This document shows, in pieces, positions 49,831-57,822 of a DNA stretch of 64,000 bases (position 1 is the first letter of the stretch; the number at the start of each line of letters is the position of its first letter). The position numbers and the translations under genes were made by a program. Source of the DNA: Chloroflexota bacterium (lineage in GTDB: Bacteria > Chloroflexota > Anaerolineae > Anaerolineales > Villigracilaceae). The notes beneath the pieces were generated by a model, which was not told where the DNA came from, ran no database searches, and was given only the letters and a program-made list of their open reading frames with translations. Where the stretch lies: NCBI GenBank assembly GCA_016213105.1, contig JACRBN010000016.1:1-64000 (forward strand). Direction: 5' to 3'.

Positions 49831-49985
49831 AAAGCCGCGTCTCTTTCAAGGGGATGCGAGTCCACCTGGCTGTGGATGCAAATCCGCTTGAAAGAGGTGC
49901 TGTAATCGCTCCGCGCGAAGGTAAAATTAATCCCATTGCAGCTGCGGGCAGGGAGAGGAAACTCCTCTTGGTTGCCTGCTGGCAG
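49831..49985 (+). repeat. Composite cassette repeat, hairpin-tail type
   Basis: It begins at AAGCCGCGTCTCTTTCAAG, lacks the left part of the module and ends with GAGAGGAAACTCCTCTTGG followed by TTGCCTGCTGGCAG. There is no GTTRRRY core. Confidence 0.7.
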
Positions 49986-50015
49986 TTGTAAATCAAAAAT
50001 AAAAAAGGTCATGTC

Positions 50016-50477
50016 ATGCAACCTTTGCTCACATTGAAACCTTCTAGACGCAATTATCTTTTGTCCCAGACGGTATTTGTGCTGTTCATCATGGCATTGA
50101 CATCCTTGGTGAGTATCTTTATAGACAGAGATGCGTTACGAGGATTTTCTGGCATGACGGGAAGTATTAGCGGTTTTCTGCTGGGCGGCTTATTGCTCTG
50201 GGCATATGATGAAAGAAAAATGTTTGAGAGATTTACTGTCACTCTTACAGAAAACGCACTCATCATGCCTGGCGCTTGGTTCAAGAAAAATGTATATTTG
50301 TTGAATGGATTAGATAAACAACGCACCATAACCTATAATTCGGAAAACAATCTGCGTAATCGAGTTCGTTACACCTTCTGGTTGGTAATGGGCGAGAGAG
50401 TCGTGATCGGAAAATCGTTTTATGGAATAGCGCAGGTAAATGCATTACTGGAGAAAATGGATCTCCCAAAGAGCTAG
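50016..50477 (+). CDS. Cassette 11: two-helix membrane protein with PH-like tail
   Basis: The 153-residue protein has two membrane helices (about 15-35 and 45-65) followed by a beta-rich tail: ERFTVTLTENALIMPGAWFKKNVYLLNGLD, RVRYTFWLVMGERVVIGKSFYGI and a final helix VNALLEKMDL. The helix-helix-beta layout resembles bacterial membrane-associated PH-domain proteins, a call made on pattern alone. I know of no function. It lies between two hairpin-tail composite repeats and the stop codon is close to the start of the next repeat. Confidence 0.55.
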   Translation: MQPLLTLKPSRRNYLLSQTVFVLFIMALTSLVSIFIDRDALRGFSGMTGSISGFLLGGLLLWAYDERKMFERFTVTLTENALIMPGAWFKKNVYLLNGLDKQRTITYNSENNLRNRVRYTFWLVMGERVVIGKSFYGIAQVNALLEKMDLPKS

Positions 50478-50489
50478 AAAAGTATTGCG

Positions 50490-50668
50490 TTCCGCCCCGA
50501 GCCTGTGTGGCTGCCGCGTCCCTTTCAAGGGGATGCGAGGCCACCTGGCTGTGGATGCAACTCCGCTTGAAAGGGCTATAATCGCTCCGCGCGCAGGTAA
50601 AATTGTCCCATTGCGAAAATGGGGAGGGAGAGCGATGTCCGCTCCCTTGCCTGCCACTACCTTAATGC
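50490..50668 (+). repeat. Composite cassette repeat, variant hairpin tail
   Basis: The module runs from CCGCCCCGAGCCTGTGTGG through CTTTCAAG and CTTGAAAG to GGGAGGGAGAGCGATGTCCGCTCCC. The terminal hairpin has changed to GAGAGCGATGTCCGCTC, with compensating changes that keep pairing. Confidence 0.65.
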
Positions 50669-50700
50669 TTAAGTCAAAAATCATCAAATAAAGGGTCTAT

Positions 50701-51417
50701 ATGTCTGAAAAAGTAACTTCAAAAGAACTAATAATTGGGTTTGTTGTTGGCATAGTCACAAATTTGGCTTGGGCGTTAATTACTGAAAAGTTTAACGTTT
50801 ATTGGATAACAGCAATATTTCTAGGGACAATTTCTGTCTATTATCTTGGATGGAAATTTGTTATCCAACCACTATTCGTCTTGAAAAAATCAAAGTTAAT
50901 TGCGGTTTACGATTCCTACGATAAAGCCAAACCGTTTTTAATTAAGAAACTAGAAACAGCATCTGATGTAAGAATAATAACAGTTGGTGGTGGTCCCATT
51001 ACAGATGATGAAAGGGGAAAAATATTAGAGATTTTGATAAATCGCTCCATCACAGAACATATCAAAGTAAAAATCTTGTTATTAAATCCGACTTCAAGAG
51101 AAGCGGAAAATCGAAATAAAGAGTTGAATAATTTTGATAAGCGGGATTTTCCGCTCGGCGCAGTTAGTCAAACTATAACTTCCAATACTCGAAAAATTTT
51201 GGAGAGAAAAAGTAGTATTGAGTTGAGATATTACGACTCGAAACCCATATTGAGAATTTTTATTGTTGATGAATTAGCGTTTATCTCTTATTACTTGAGC
51301 AATAAAGAAGGACATGATACTCAACTTACGGTGATGGAAAAAGGTACTGATATGTTCAAGGGTTTTGAACGTATATTTGAAACGTTATGGGAAAATGGGA
51401 CACTTCCATTACCATAA
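50701..51417 (+). CDS. Cassette 12: membrane-anchored PLD-like domain protein
   Basis: The 238-residue protein has two N-terminal membrane helices (about 10-27 and 35-52). Its soluble domain reads VRIITVGGGPITDDERGKILEILINRSITEHIKVKILLLNP, then SSIELRYYDSKPILRIFIVDELAFISYYL and MFKGFERIFETLWENG. That pattern resembles phospholipase-D-like domains found in regulators and defence proteins, but the HKD catalytic motif is not evident. It may bind rather than cut. The call is tentative. Base composition is strongly AT-rich. The gene is followed by a spacer that carries a REP element and a complete attC tail. Confidence 0.55.
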   Translation: MSEKVTSKELIIGFVVGIVTNLAWALITEKFNVYWITAIFLGTISVYYLGWKFVIQPLFVLKKSKLIAVYDSYDKAKPFLIKKLETASDVRIITVGGGPITDDERGKILEILINRSITEHIKVKILLLNPTSREAENRNKELNNFDKRDFPLGAVSQTITSNTRKILERKSSIELRYYDSKPILRIFIVDELAFISYYLSNKEGHDTQLTVMEKGTDMFKGFERIFETLWENGTLPLP

Positions 51418-51561
51418 ATCCCAGTGCGAAAGGTGGACGGGACATTGGTCTGAAAGATGTCCAGCATTTTACGAAGCGTGGTTTCGAGCCGCTTCGCGGC
51501 TCACCGTGTCGAAACCCTGTCGAGACAGGCCCACACGCAGGTCAATGTCAAGCCGTTGGGC
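51418..51561 (+). repeat. attC-like spacer with REP insertion
   Basis: The right half has CCCACACGCAGGTCAATGTC, AAGCC and right core GTTGGGC (51555-51561). The centre is the palindrome TTTCGAGCCGCTTCGCGGC followed by CCGTGTCGAAACC and CTGTCGAGACAGG. The left core is not clear. Confidence 0.6.
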
Positions 51562-51607
51562 AGCCGGTATCAAACCTTACACCATTTTGTGAGCAGTGAG
51601 CACTTCA

Positions 51608-52102
51608 ATGATGGAATCCCAGACTCAACCACTATCGAGTATTGAAGTCCAAGAACTCGAATTGTTCGTCTTGGAGGAGCTCAAACGCCAACATCTCCGA
51701 GACAATATCATTTCAGCACTCTGTAAGCGCGCGAACTGGGACTGGAAGCAGGCACAGTATTTTCTAGAGAAGGTATACACCGATCACCACTCAGAACTTG
51801 CGCCACGCGAAAACAGACTGGCTTTCCTTGTCGGCTTTACCACAATCCTCGATGGACTAGGCGTATTGGCATTGGGGAGCCTTGGCCTCTTGTGGTATTT
51901 CTTTTTCAATCCGCGCGGTGGGCAACCAACCATACCCGTGCTGGACGGTCAATTTATTCTTCACCTGGTTATGTTACTCTCCATCGCGCCAGCTTATTTC
52001 ATGTTCTTTTTTATCGTTGCGGTAACTGGCATAGGTATAATCACGAGAGGAGTAATCGGAATCATACTCGCACTCGGCTGCTCTTTCCGAAGGCAGTCTT
52101 GA
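51608..52102 (+). CDS. Cassette 13: small membrane protein with a helical N-terminal domain
   Basis: ATGATG at 51608 is the chosen start; a GTG at 51596 in the same frame is possible. The 164-residue protein has a helical N-terminal domain (VQELELFVLEELKRQHLRDNI, then FLEKVYTDHHSELA) that looks like a small protein- or DNA-binding helical bundle. Three membrane helices follow (about 74-98, 115-137 and 140-160). I do not recognise the family. It starts 47 bp after a right core and is followed by a canonical attC site, so it is a well-defined cassette gene. Confidence 0.6.
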   Translation: MMESQTQPLSSIEVQELELFVLEELKRQHLRDNIISALCKRANWDWKQAQYFLEKVYTDHHSELAPRENRLAFLVGFTTILDGLGVLALGSLGLLWYFFFNPRGGQPTIPVLDGQFILHLVMLLSIAPAYFMFFFIVAVTGIGIITRGVIGIILALGCSFRRQS

Positions 52103-52116
52103 GAAGCAAGCAGGCC

Positions 52117-52287
52117 GCCCAACAAAGCACACACCTGACCCTTCGGCACTCCCTACAGTCGCAGGGCAGGCAGTGTGTTTTTTGGTAACACCTACGGCAA
52201 GCATTTTGCGCAGCGTGGCTTCGTTTTTTCGTTTCCAAGCAGAATCAACGCTCCGCCCACACGCAGGTCAATGTCTAGCCGTTGGGC
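52117..52287 (+). repeat. attC site, canonical 171 bp
   Basis: Left core GCCCAAC (52117-52123, in CCGCCCAACAAAGCAC) and right core GTTGGGC (52281-52287) are perfect reverse complements. The inner parts include GGGCAGGCAGTGTG and the tail TTTCCAAGCAGAATCAACGC with GGTCAATGTCTAGCC. This is the clearest attC of the array and contains no copy of the GC-rich module. Confidence 0.85.
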
Positions 52288-52336
52288 GCCAGCTGAACCA
52301 CTAAGTAATAAAGTAATAGCTTGCAAGGAAGTAAAT

Positions 52337-52417
52337 GTGCCCAATAAAAAGTGTCCGCATTGCAGTATATGGAGCATGGGTTTGCATTATGTTGTGATAA
52401 TGTGGGCACAACTTTGA
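52337..52417 (+). CDS. Mini-ORF, truncated zinc-ribbon-like peptide
   Basis: A GTG at 52337 follows AAGGAAG by 6 bases and encodes 26 residues beginning PNKKCPHCSIWS, a CPxC half zinc-ribbon, then a hydrophobic end. It lies between a right core site and the next cassette gene. It may be the remnant of a longer zinc-ribbon gene or a leader peptide. Expression is unproven. Confidence 0.3.
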   Translation: MPNKKCPHCSIWSMGLHYVVIMWAQL

Positions 52418-52431
52418 AAAAGGAAATGTAG

Positions 52432-52740
52432 ATGAATCCTAAAAATAAGAAGAGTGTATTGCCGCAGTGGTATTACTGGGTGCTTGTGCCTTTCTCTGCG
52501 CTGGTCTATACCGTGTTCTGCTGGTGGTTTGCGTTGGAAGCCTGGGGCTATCGCGGTGAAATCAAGCCGTGGTGGTTCGATATAGCCTTTATCCTGACAG
52601 CGCCCAGTATGTTATTCCCATCTTATATTGGCACACTATTATGGGGCGGGCTCATGGGTTTTGGAATCATCCAACTGGTTCAGTGGATTCGGAGAGTGTA
52701 TTACCACCTCTTTGAGAAAAAAGAGCAAGGTAGGGAATGA
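52432..52740 (+). CDS. Cassette 14: small membrane protein
   Basis: AAAGGAAATGTAG precedes the ATG at 52432. The 102-residue protein has three likely membrane helices (about 15-35, 45-65 and 67-85) rich in tryptophan and a charged C-terminus (EKKEQGRE). I do not recognise the family. The stop codon overlaps the start of a second small ORF (ATGA), so the two are translationally coupled and form a two-gene cassette after the canonical attC site. Confidence 0.65.
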   Translation: MNPKNKKSVLPQWYYWVLVPFSALVYTVFCWWFALEAWGYRGEIKPWWFDIAFILTAPSMLFPSYIGTLLWGGLMGFGIIQLVQWIRRVYYHLFEKKEQGRE

Positions 52741-52868
52741 TAAAAAGAAAATTCACACTGCTTACCACCATAGGAATTATCTCCGCGCTTCTCTGGCGTG
52801 TGGAAATTGAGTTACATGGCTGGACAGGACTAGACTGGATCGGCTACTTTTTGAAAGGACTGCTGTAA
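52737..52868 (+). CDS. Cassette 14b: 43-residue coupled membrane peptide
   Basis: The ATG overlaps the previous stop codon as ATGA. The peptide reads as one membrane helix (KFTLLTTIGIISALLW) followed by VEIELHGWTGLDWIGYFLKGLL. Its last codons and stop (AAAGGACTGCTGTAA) lie in the cassette repeat, whose normal form is TTGAAAGAGGTGCTGYAAT. The C-terminus therefore appears to be made from the repeat. Coupling supports translation; function is unknown. Confidence 0.5.
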   Translation: MIKRKFTLLTTIGIISALLWRVEIELHGWTGLDWIGYFLKGLL

Positions 52869-53060
52869 CCGCTCCGTGCGAAGTTAAAATGGATCCCATT
52901 ACGGCTGCCGCGTCTCTTTCAAGGGGGTGCGAGTCAACCTGGCTGCGGATGCAACTCCGCTTGACAGAGGTGCTGCAATCGCTCCGCGCGAAGGTAAAAT
53001 GGATCCCATTGCGGAGGCGGGGAGGGAGAGGAAAGTCCTCTCGCTTACCTTCTGTTTAGC
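52855..53060 (+). repeat. Composite cassette repeat with partial internal duplication
   Basis: The segment GCTGTAACCGCTCCGTGCG to TCCCATTACGG occurs first (52863-52905), followed by a nearly full copy from CTGCCGCGTCTCTTTCAAG to GGGAGAGGAAAGTCCTCTCGC. It is of the hairpin-tail type, with no GTTRRRY core. Two module copies in tandem suggest unequal recombination between cassettes. Confidence 0.65.
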
Positions 53061-53233
53061 GAAATTCATCGGAAGTCCATATCTGTACATCATTGCGTCG
53101 AACAAACCGTAGGTACATTCCAGCCTTTCGCTAAAATGAATGTGAACACGCTATCAGAAATTTGAGAATGGATGATTGGAAGAGGCACAAATATGTCAAA
53201 TCATCCAACACACACACCAAAAAGGTAAGGACA

Positions 53234-53770
53234 ATGGGTAAGAGAAATTATCTTATTGAGGGAGGCTCTGGCACGGGCAAAACGTCGGTGGCTGAAGAAT
53301 TGCAGCGGCGCGGTTATCACGTCCTCCACGGTGATCGTGAGTTGAGATATTGGGGCAATCCAAAGACAGGGGAACCAGTAAATGAACCTGTCCATGAAAG
53401 CGAAAGGGACAAGGCCATATGGCAACAGGAACATCACCTTTGGGACATAGACAAAGTTAAATCCGTGATCGCTGATCACAGCATAGCAATCTCTTTCTTC
53501 TGCGGTGGTTCGAGGAATTTTTCAAAATTCATAGATTTATTGGATAACGTTTTTATTCTTGAGGTAGACGACCTTGAGACATTGTATCGGCGGCTTGATG
53601 AGCGCGTGGCGCAAGATCCAACTGACTTTGGCGGAAAGCCAGAGGAAAAGGAACTCGTGGCGCGATTGCATCGGACGAAAGAAGACATACCCAGCGGCGG
53701 CATCGTCATAGATGCAACACAGCCGCTTGTCAGCGTCGTGGACGAAATCCTTAGCCATGTCTGTGCCTAG
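53234..53770 (+). CDS. Cassette 15: P-loop kinase-like protein
   Basis: I use the ATG at 53234, with AAGGTAAGG upstream; the frame extends to 53162. The 178-residue protein has Walker A GGSGTGKTS (10-18), a GDRELRYWG segment after strand 2, a Walker-B-like VIADHSIAISFFCGG and a lid region with LYRRLDERVAQDPTDFGGKPEEK. It ends with IVIDATQPLVSVVDEIL, a typical finish of nucleoside/nucleotide-kinase-like P-loop proteins. It may phosphorylate a small molecule such as a nucleoside, sugar or antibiotic. The substrate cannot be named. The gene is followed 23 bp later by an attC-type left core. Confidence 0.8.
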   Translation: MGKRNYLIEGGSGTGKTSVAEELQRRGYHVLHGDRELRYWGNPKTGEPVNEPVHESERDKAIWQQEHHLWDIDKVKSVIADHSIAISFFCGGSRNFSKFIDLLDNVFILEVDDLETLYRRLDERVAQDPTDFGGKPEEKELVARLHRTKEDIPSGGIVIDATQPLVSVVDEILSHVCA

Positions 53771-53793
53771 GGAATCTTATGCAAATTACAAAC

Positions 53794-53999
53794 ACCTAAC
53801 ACAGCGCCCACAGAAACCGTCCCACCCAGCACCCCGAGCCTGTGCGGCTGCCGCGTCCCATTCAAGGGGATGCGAGTCAACCTGGCGGTGGATGCAACTC
53901 CGCTTGAAAGAGGTGCTGCAATCGCTCCGCGCGAAGGTAAAATGGATCCCATTACAGCGGCGGGGTGCGAGAGGAAAGTCCTCTCGCTTACCCGCTGGC
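53794..53999 (+). repeat. Composite cassette repeat, attC left core with hairpin tail
   Basis: Left core ACCTAAC (53794-53800, then ACAGCGCCC) is followed by CAGAAACCGTCCCACCC, the GC-rich module and GCGAGAGGAAAGTCCTCTCGC with TTACCCGCTGG. The left end is attC-like but the right core is absent, so two kinds of site are joined. Confidence 0.7.
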
Positions 54000-54048
54000 A
54001 CTCCATCATCTACAATCCTGGCAAAGCAGACTTAAGAAGGATGGATCA

Positions 54049-54966
54049 TTGAATCATTCAAATCACAAAAGTAACTTTGTAACTGTCAACGGAATACGTC
54101 TACATTATCTTGATTGGGGCGGAAAAGGTCCAACGTTGATTTTTCTCACGGGCATGGGGGCCTCCGCCTACATCTTCGACAAGTTAGCGCCGCGCTTTAA
54201 TGACAGGTTTCGCGTCCTTGCCCTCACCCGTCGCGGACACGGCGATTCCGATTGTCCTGAAACGGGCTACGACGCAGATACGCTCACAGAAGATATTCGT
54301 CAGTTCATGGATCATTTGAAGATTGAAAAAGCCAGTCTCGCTGGTCACTCGCTTGCAGGAGTCGAACTTACCCATTTTGCCGCGACGTATCCAAATAAGG
54401 TCGAGAAAATGATCTATTTGGATGCGCTGGATGATCGAAGAGGACTTCAAGAAATTCATAGACAAAATCCGCTTAGAAAAATAGAAATAAAAAGAGAAGA
54501 AAGTACCCCACACACGTTTGAAGAGTATCTTGCCGACACGAAAAGGAATTCTCCCTCCGTCGCTGACATATGGAGTGAGCTTTGGGACGTGGAAATGTCC
54601 CACGAAGTAAAAGTAAACGAGGCTGGGATCTTCATCGAAAGAATGCCCGAATCCGTTGCAGGCATGATGTTTGAAAATCTGTTTCATGGATACATCCCCC
54701 AAAAAGTAGATGCCAGAATACCAATCCTCAGCTTTTACGCGCTGGGGACACCCAAACAATTAGACCTCTATACCGAAGAACAAAAAGCCTCGTTTGCTCA
54801 ATTCTATCTTCACGTAAGAAATCCCTTTTACTTGACTCTAATTACAGAGTTTCATACCCGATTTCCTCACGCAAAAATTGTAACGATCCCCGATGGACAT
54901 CATTATTGTTTCATAGCACAGGAGGAATTGGTTTATGAGGAGATGCTAAAATTCTTGCTGGAATAG
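54049..54966 (+). CDS. Cassette 16: alpha/beta-hydrolase
   Basis: The likely start is TTG at 54049, with AAGG 8 bases upstream; no ATG fits before the domain. The 305-residue protein has the alpha/beta-hydrolase order: GIRLHYLDWGGKGPTLIFLTGMGASA, RRGHGDSDCPETGY, nucleophile Ser101 in AGHSLAG, an Asp near ARIPILSFYALGTP and a His in DGHHYCFIA. A cap domain of about 100 residues lies between. Family members include haloperoxidase-like, epoxide hydrolase-like and ester hydrolases. The substrate is not evident. It is probably catalytically complete, unlike the shorter hydrolase fragment at 60565. Confidence 0.83.
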   Translation: MNHSNHKSNFVTVNGIRLHYLDWGGKGPTLIFLTGMGASAYIFDKLAPRFNDRFRVLALTRRGHGDSDCPETGYDADTLTEDIRQFMDHLKIEKASLAGHSLAGVELTHFAATYPNKVEKMIYLDALDDRRGLQEIHRQNPLRKIEIKREESTPHTFEEYLADTKRNSPSVADIWSELWDVEMSHEVKVNEAGIFIERMPESVAGMMFENLFHGYIPQKVDARIPILSFYALGTPKQLDLYTEEQKASFAQFYLHVRNPFYLTLITEFHTRFPHAKIVTIPDGHHYCFIAQEELVYEEMLKFLLE

Positions 54967-55029
54967 TCCATCTTGCTGAGTTGCGTTGTGTCATTTTTCA
55001 GGATGCAAGTCTTGCACAATAAATACCAC

Positions 55030-55200
55030 CCACCAACACAGTGTCCACCGTAACCATCCCATTCCCAGCGCCCCGAGCCTGTGCGGCGGAGGTCGCGTCC
55101 CTTTCAAGGGGGCGCGAGTCAACCTGGCTGCGGATGCAACTTCGCTTGAAAGGGCGGCTGTAATCGCTCCGCGCGCAGGTTTGTGCAGGGTCTGTCGAGT
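55030..55200 (+). repeat. Composite cassette repeat, truncated tail
   Basis: CACCCACCAACACAGTGTCC is followed by CCCCGAGCCTGTGCGGCGG, CTTTCAAGGGGGCGCGAG, TTCGCTTGAAAGGG and CGCTCCGCGCGCAGG. The tail is replaced by TTTGTGCAGGGTCTGTCGAG, so neither a right core nor the terminal hairpin is present. Confidence 0.6.
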
Positions 55201-55302
55201 AACTGGCAGCTCTACCGCAATGGCAACTGAACACCCTCATAAAAGTTGTGCGATTCACCAGAGTAGCCGCCGGGTATGCCCCGTGATAGCGAAAGGAAAA
55301 GT

Positions 55303-56466
55303 ATGGATACCAAACGGAATAAGATAGTTGTCATCATTTGGATGGTTGCCCTTGTTTTGTGGTTGTCCGGCTGTAGGGCTGGATCTCTGCCTAGCCCGAC
55401 GCCAACGCCCACGTTGCCGCCCATACCCACACCGTCACCCACACCTCAACCAACAGCAACCATGCCAACAGTGTCTTTCAGCACAGTGAAGATTGAATTT
55501 GCCGCGCTTGCCAAGAACTTGATCGGGGAGAAAACTGAGCGCACTATCGATGTGTACCTGCCACCCACTTATGACACTTCCACTGAACGCTATCCAGTAG
55601 TGTATTTCCTGCCCGGCTTTGAAGATCGGACGATGGGAGTAACATTCCGGGATATAGCTGCCTTATTCCAGGCAGGTACGATACAGGAGATGATCATTGT
55701 GGTCGTGCCGGGCAATAACCTATTAGGAGGAAGCTTTTACGTTAATTCCCCCGCAACCGGCAACTGGGAGGATTTCGTGGTGCGGGAAGTTGTGGGGTAC
55801 GTGGACAGCCACTATCGCACCATCGCCCAGGCCGGGTCACGCGGCATCAGCGGACATTCCATGGGTGGGTTCGGTGCGCTCAACCTTGCCATGCTTCATC
55901 CCGATGTGTTCGGAGCCGTCTACAGTCTGAGCCCAGGCCTGTTCGATGAAAACGGACTGGCCAACTCGCAGATGTTTCAAAGTGAGGAGATCATCCGTAG
56001 TTTTCTTGATGCGCAGAAAACCATTCTGGCAAAACCCGAAGATCAGCAACTGACATCCATGCTGTCCATGCGAGATAACTTCACTGTAGCGTATGGATTA
56101 GCCTTCGCGCCAGACCCCCAAAAGCCACCTTTTTACTTTGATTATCCTTACAGCGAGACCAATGGCAACCTTGTGCGCGACGAGATGGTATGGAAGCGAT
56201 GGAATAGCGGCTTTGGCGGTATCCCTGAGGAAATTGACCAATACAAGGACAATTTTCTGAGGCTGAAGGGCATCACTGTGGACTATGGCACGAACGATGA
56301 ATTTGCATGGATCCCTCAAGGCTGTATTTACTTCGACAAACAGTTGACCGCCGCCGGGATACCGCATGAGATGGCTGTCCATAATGGAAACCATCAGTCA
56401 AGTTTAGGCAAACGCGTTCTCGAGCATATGTTACCGTTCTTCTCGGAACTGCTGGTTGGCGAGTAA
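55303..56466 (+). CDS. Cassette 17: esterase-family lipoprotein
   Basis: I use the ATG at 55303, with AAAGGAAAAG upstream; the frame extends to 55276. The 387-residue protein has a lipoprotein signal (lipobox LSGC, Cys24), a Pro/Thr-rich linker (about 27-57) and an esterase-D/enterochelin-esterase-like domain: DVYLPPTYDTSTERYPVVYFLPG, nucleophile Ser186 in SGHSMGGFGALNLA, an Asp region near the end and His in HNGNHQSSLGKR. It would hydrolyse esters on the outer side of the membrane. With over 380 residues it is long for a cassette gene. The linker and signal suggest surface anchoring. Substrate is unknown. Confidence 0.83.
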   Translation: MDTKRNKIVVIIWMVALVLWLSGCRAGSLPSPTPTPTLPPIPTPSPTPQPTATMPTVSFSTVKIEFAALAKNLIGEKTERTIDVYLPPTYDTSTERYPVVYFLPGFEDRTMGVTFRDIAALFQAGTIQEMIIVVVPGNNLLGGSFYVNSPATGNWEDFVVREVVGYVDSHYRTIAQAGSRGISGHSMGGFGALNLAMLHPDVFGAVYSLSPGLFDENGLANSQMFQSEEIIRSFLDAQKTILAKPEDQQLTSMLSMRDNFTVAYGLAFAPDPQKPPFYFDYPYSETNGNLVRDEMVWKRWNSGFGGIPEEIDQYKDNFLRLKGITVDYGTNDEFAWIPQGCIYFDKQLTAAGIPHEMAVHNGNHQSSLGKRVLEHMLPFFSELLVGE

Positions 56467-56668
56467 GCGCCGCCGAACAAAGCGCCCACAGAAACCGTCC
56501 CATCTGGAGCGCCCCGAGCCTGCGCGGATGCCGCGTCTCTTTCAAGGGGATGCAAGTCCACCTGGCTGCGGATGCAACTCCGCTTGAAAGAATTATAATT
56601 GCTCCGCGCGCAGGTAAAATTGATCCCATTGCGGAGAGGAAGTTCCTCTCGCTTACCCGCTGGTTCCT
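56466..56668 (+). repeat. Composite cassette repeat, hairpin-tail type
   Basis: The left end GCCGAACAAAGCGCCCACAG is attC-like with one change in the core. The module follows, and the tail is shortened to TGCGGAGAGGAAGTTCCTCTCGC, with the hairpin intact. CTTACCCGCTGG follows. Confidence 0.65.
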
Positions 56669-56718
56669 TCTTCACGATGGGAATAAGTTGGTTTGATAGA
56701 CTCTAAAGAGGTAAAGCT

Positions 56719-57021
56719 ATGAAACGAACTTGGAGAATACTCGCGGTTTCTTTACTCCTGGTGACTTTTAGTAGTCGGTGCTCAACAATGGATGGACCCG
56801 AAGCGGCGGCAAAAAGAAATTTTTCAGAGTGGGCCGTCAATATTAGAGCTCCGTATAGGGATGAAAACTTTCAAACCATCCACAATGACGATACTTTCGC
56901 GACAGTACTTATTACAGTTGATCTTAAGATAAGAGGGGAATGGAAAGAGAAACAGACAGAAATTCAATGTGAAAAAGTGGACGAGGATTGGCAATGTGAT
57001 CGTTCGATGCAATTCAAATAA
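56719..57021 (+). CDS. Cassette 18: small putative lipoprotein or secreted protein
   Basis: AAGAGGTAAAGCT precedes the ATG. The 100-residue protein has an N-terminal signal (RILAVSLLLVTFSS) followed by RC at residues 20-21, a poor lipobox because of the Arg before Cys, so a normal signal peptide is also possible. The mature part has three cysteines and a beta-rich ATVLITVDLKIRGEWKEKQTEIQCEKVDEDWQC stretch. I do not recognise the family. It is AT-rich compared with the repeats around it. Confidence 0.55.
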   Translation: MKRTWRILAVSLLLVTFSSRCSTMDGPEAAAKRNFSEWAVNIRAPYRDENFQTIHNDDTFATVLITVDLKIRGEWKEKQTEIQCEKVDEDWQCDRSMQFK

Positions 57022-57096
57022 AAGGCAGATTGAAAGAAACCCCAAGGATTGAGTCAGAGTCTCCAAACCGCAAAGGCGGCTCTTAGGTCAAAAACT

Positions 57097-57308
57097 ACCC
57101 AACATAGCGTCCCAAGAAACCGCCCCCCCCCTGAGCGCCCCGAACCTGTGCGGCGGAGGTCGCGTCCCTTTCAAGGGGATGCGAGTCAACCTGGCGGTGG
57201 ATGCAACTCTGCTTGAAAGGGCGGCTGTAATCACTCCGCGCGAAGGTAAAATTGATCCCATTACAGCGGCGGGGTGCGAGAGGAAAGTCCTCTTGCTTAC
57301 CCGCTGGC
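57097..57308 (+). repeat. Composite cassette repeat, attC left core with hairpin tail
   Basis: Left core ACCCAAC (57097-57103, then ATAGCGTCCC) precedes the module (CGAACCTGTGCGG, CTTTCAAG, CTTGAAAG, CACTCCGCGCG) and ends with GAGAGGAAAGTCCTCTTGC and TTACCCGCTGGC. The right GTTRRRY core is absent. Confidence 0.7.
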
Positions 57309-57329
57309 TACATTTCAGGAGACGATCAG

Positions 57330-57803
57330 ATGCAAATTCAAGGTAAGCATTGGTTTTTACTTGGCGGCGTTTTCAGCATTGCGATAGCAATACTGCATAT
57401 TGCCATCATTTTTGGCGGCGCACCTGCTTATAGATATTTCGGAGCTGGTGAAGAAATGGCTCAAATGGCTGCTTCTGGTTCTGTTTTGCCTGCATTGGCA
57501 ACGCTTTTCATTGCGGTCATATTTGCTGTCTGGGGATTGTATGCGTTTTCAGGAGCTGGACTAATTCGCCGTCTGCCACTTCTCCCAATTGGTCTGGTTG
57601 TCATTGCAAGCATTTATACATTACGCGGAATTGGCGTCATCCCTCAAATTGTGTGGATGGTTAACTCGCCAAAGTCGACTCCGCCTCAAGATTTGATTTT
57701 CTCTCTTGCGTCGCTACTGGCGGGAGTTGTTTACTTTGTGGGCATAATCTCAACCTGGAAAACGTTAAAAGAAAACCCCAAGTTAACACAGGCTGAAAAC
57801 TAA
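57330..57803 (+). CDS. Cassette 19: four-helix membrane protein
   Basis: I use the ATG at 57330, with AGGAGA 8 bases upstream. The 157-residue protein has four helices (about 7-28, 53-75, 84-105 and 122-145). The phrase FGGAPAYRYFGAGEEMA after helix 1 is one I associate with small membrane proteins annotated only as hypothetical. No function is known. The next gene starts 20 bp later with its own ribosome-binding site and no repeat between, so these two share a cassette. Confidence 0.65.
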   Translation: MQIQGKHWFLLGGVFSIAIAILHIAIIFGGAPAYRYFGAGEEMAQMAASGSVLPALATLFIAVIFAVWGLYAFSGAGLIRRLPLLPIGLVVIASIYTLRGIGVIPQIVWMVNSPKSTPPQDLIFSLASLLAGVVYFVGIISTWKTLKENPKLTQAEN

Positions 57804-57822
57804 TCACAATCGGAGGGCAACC

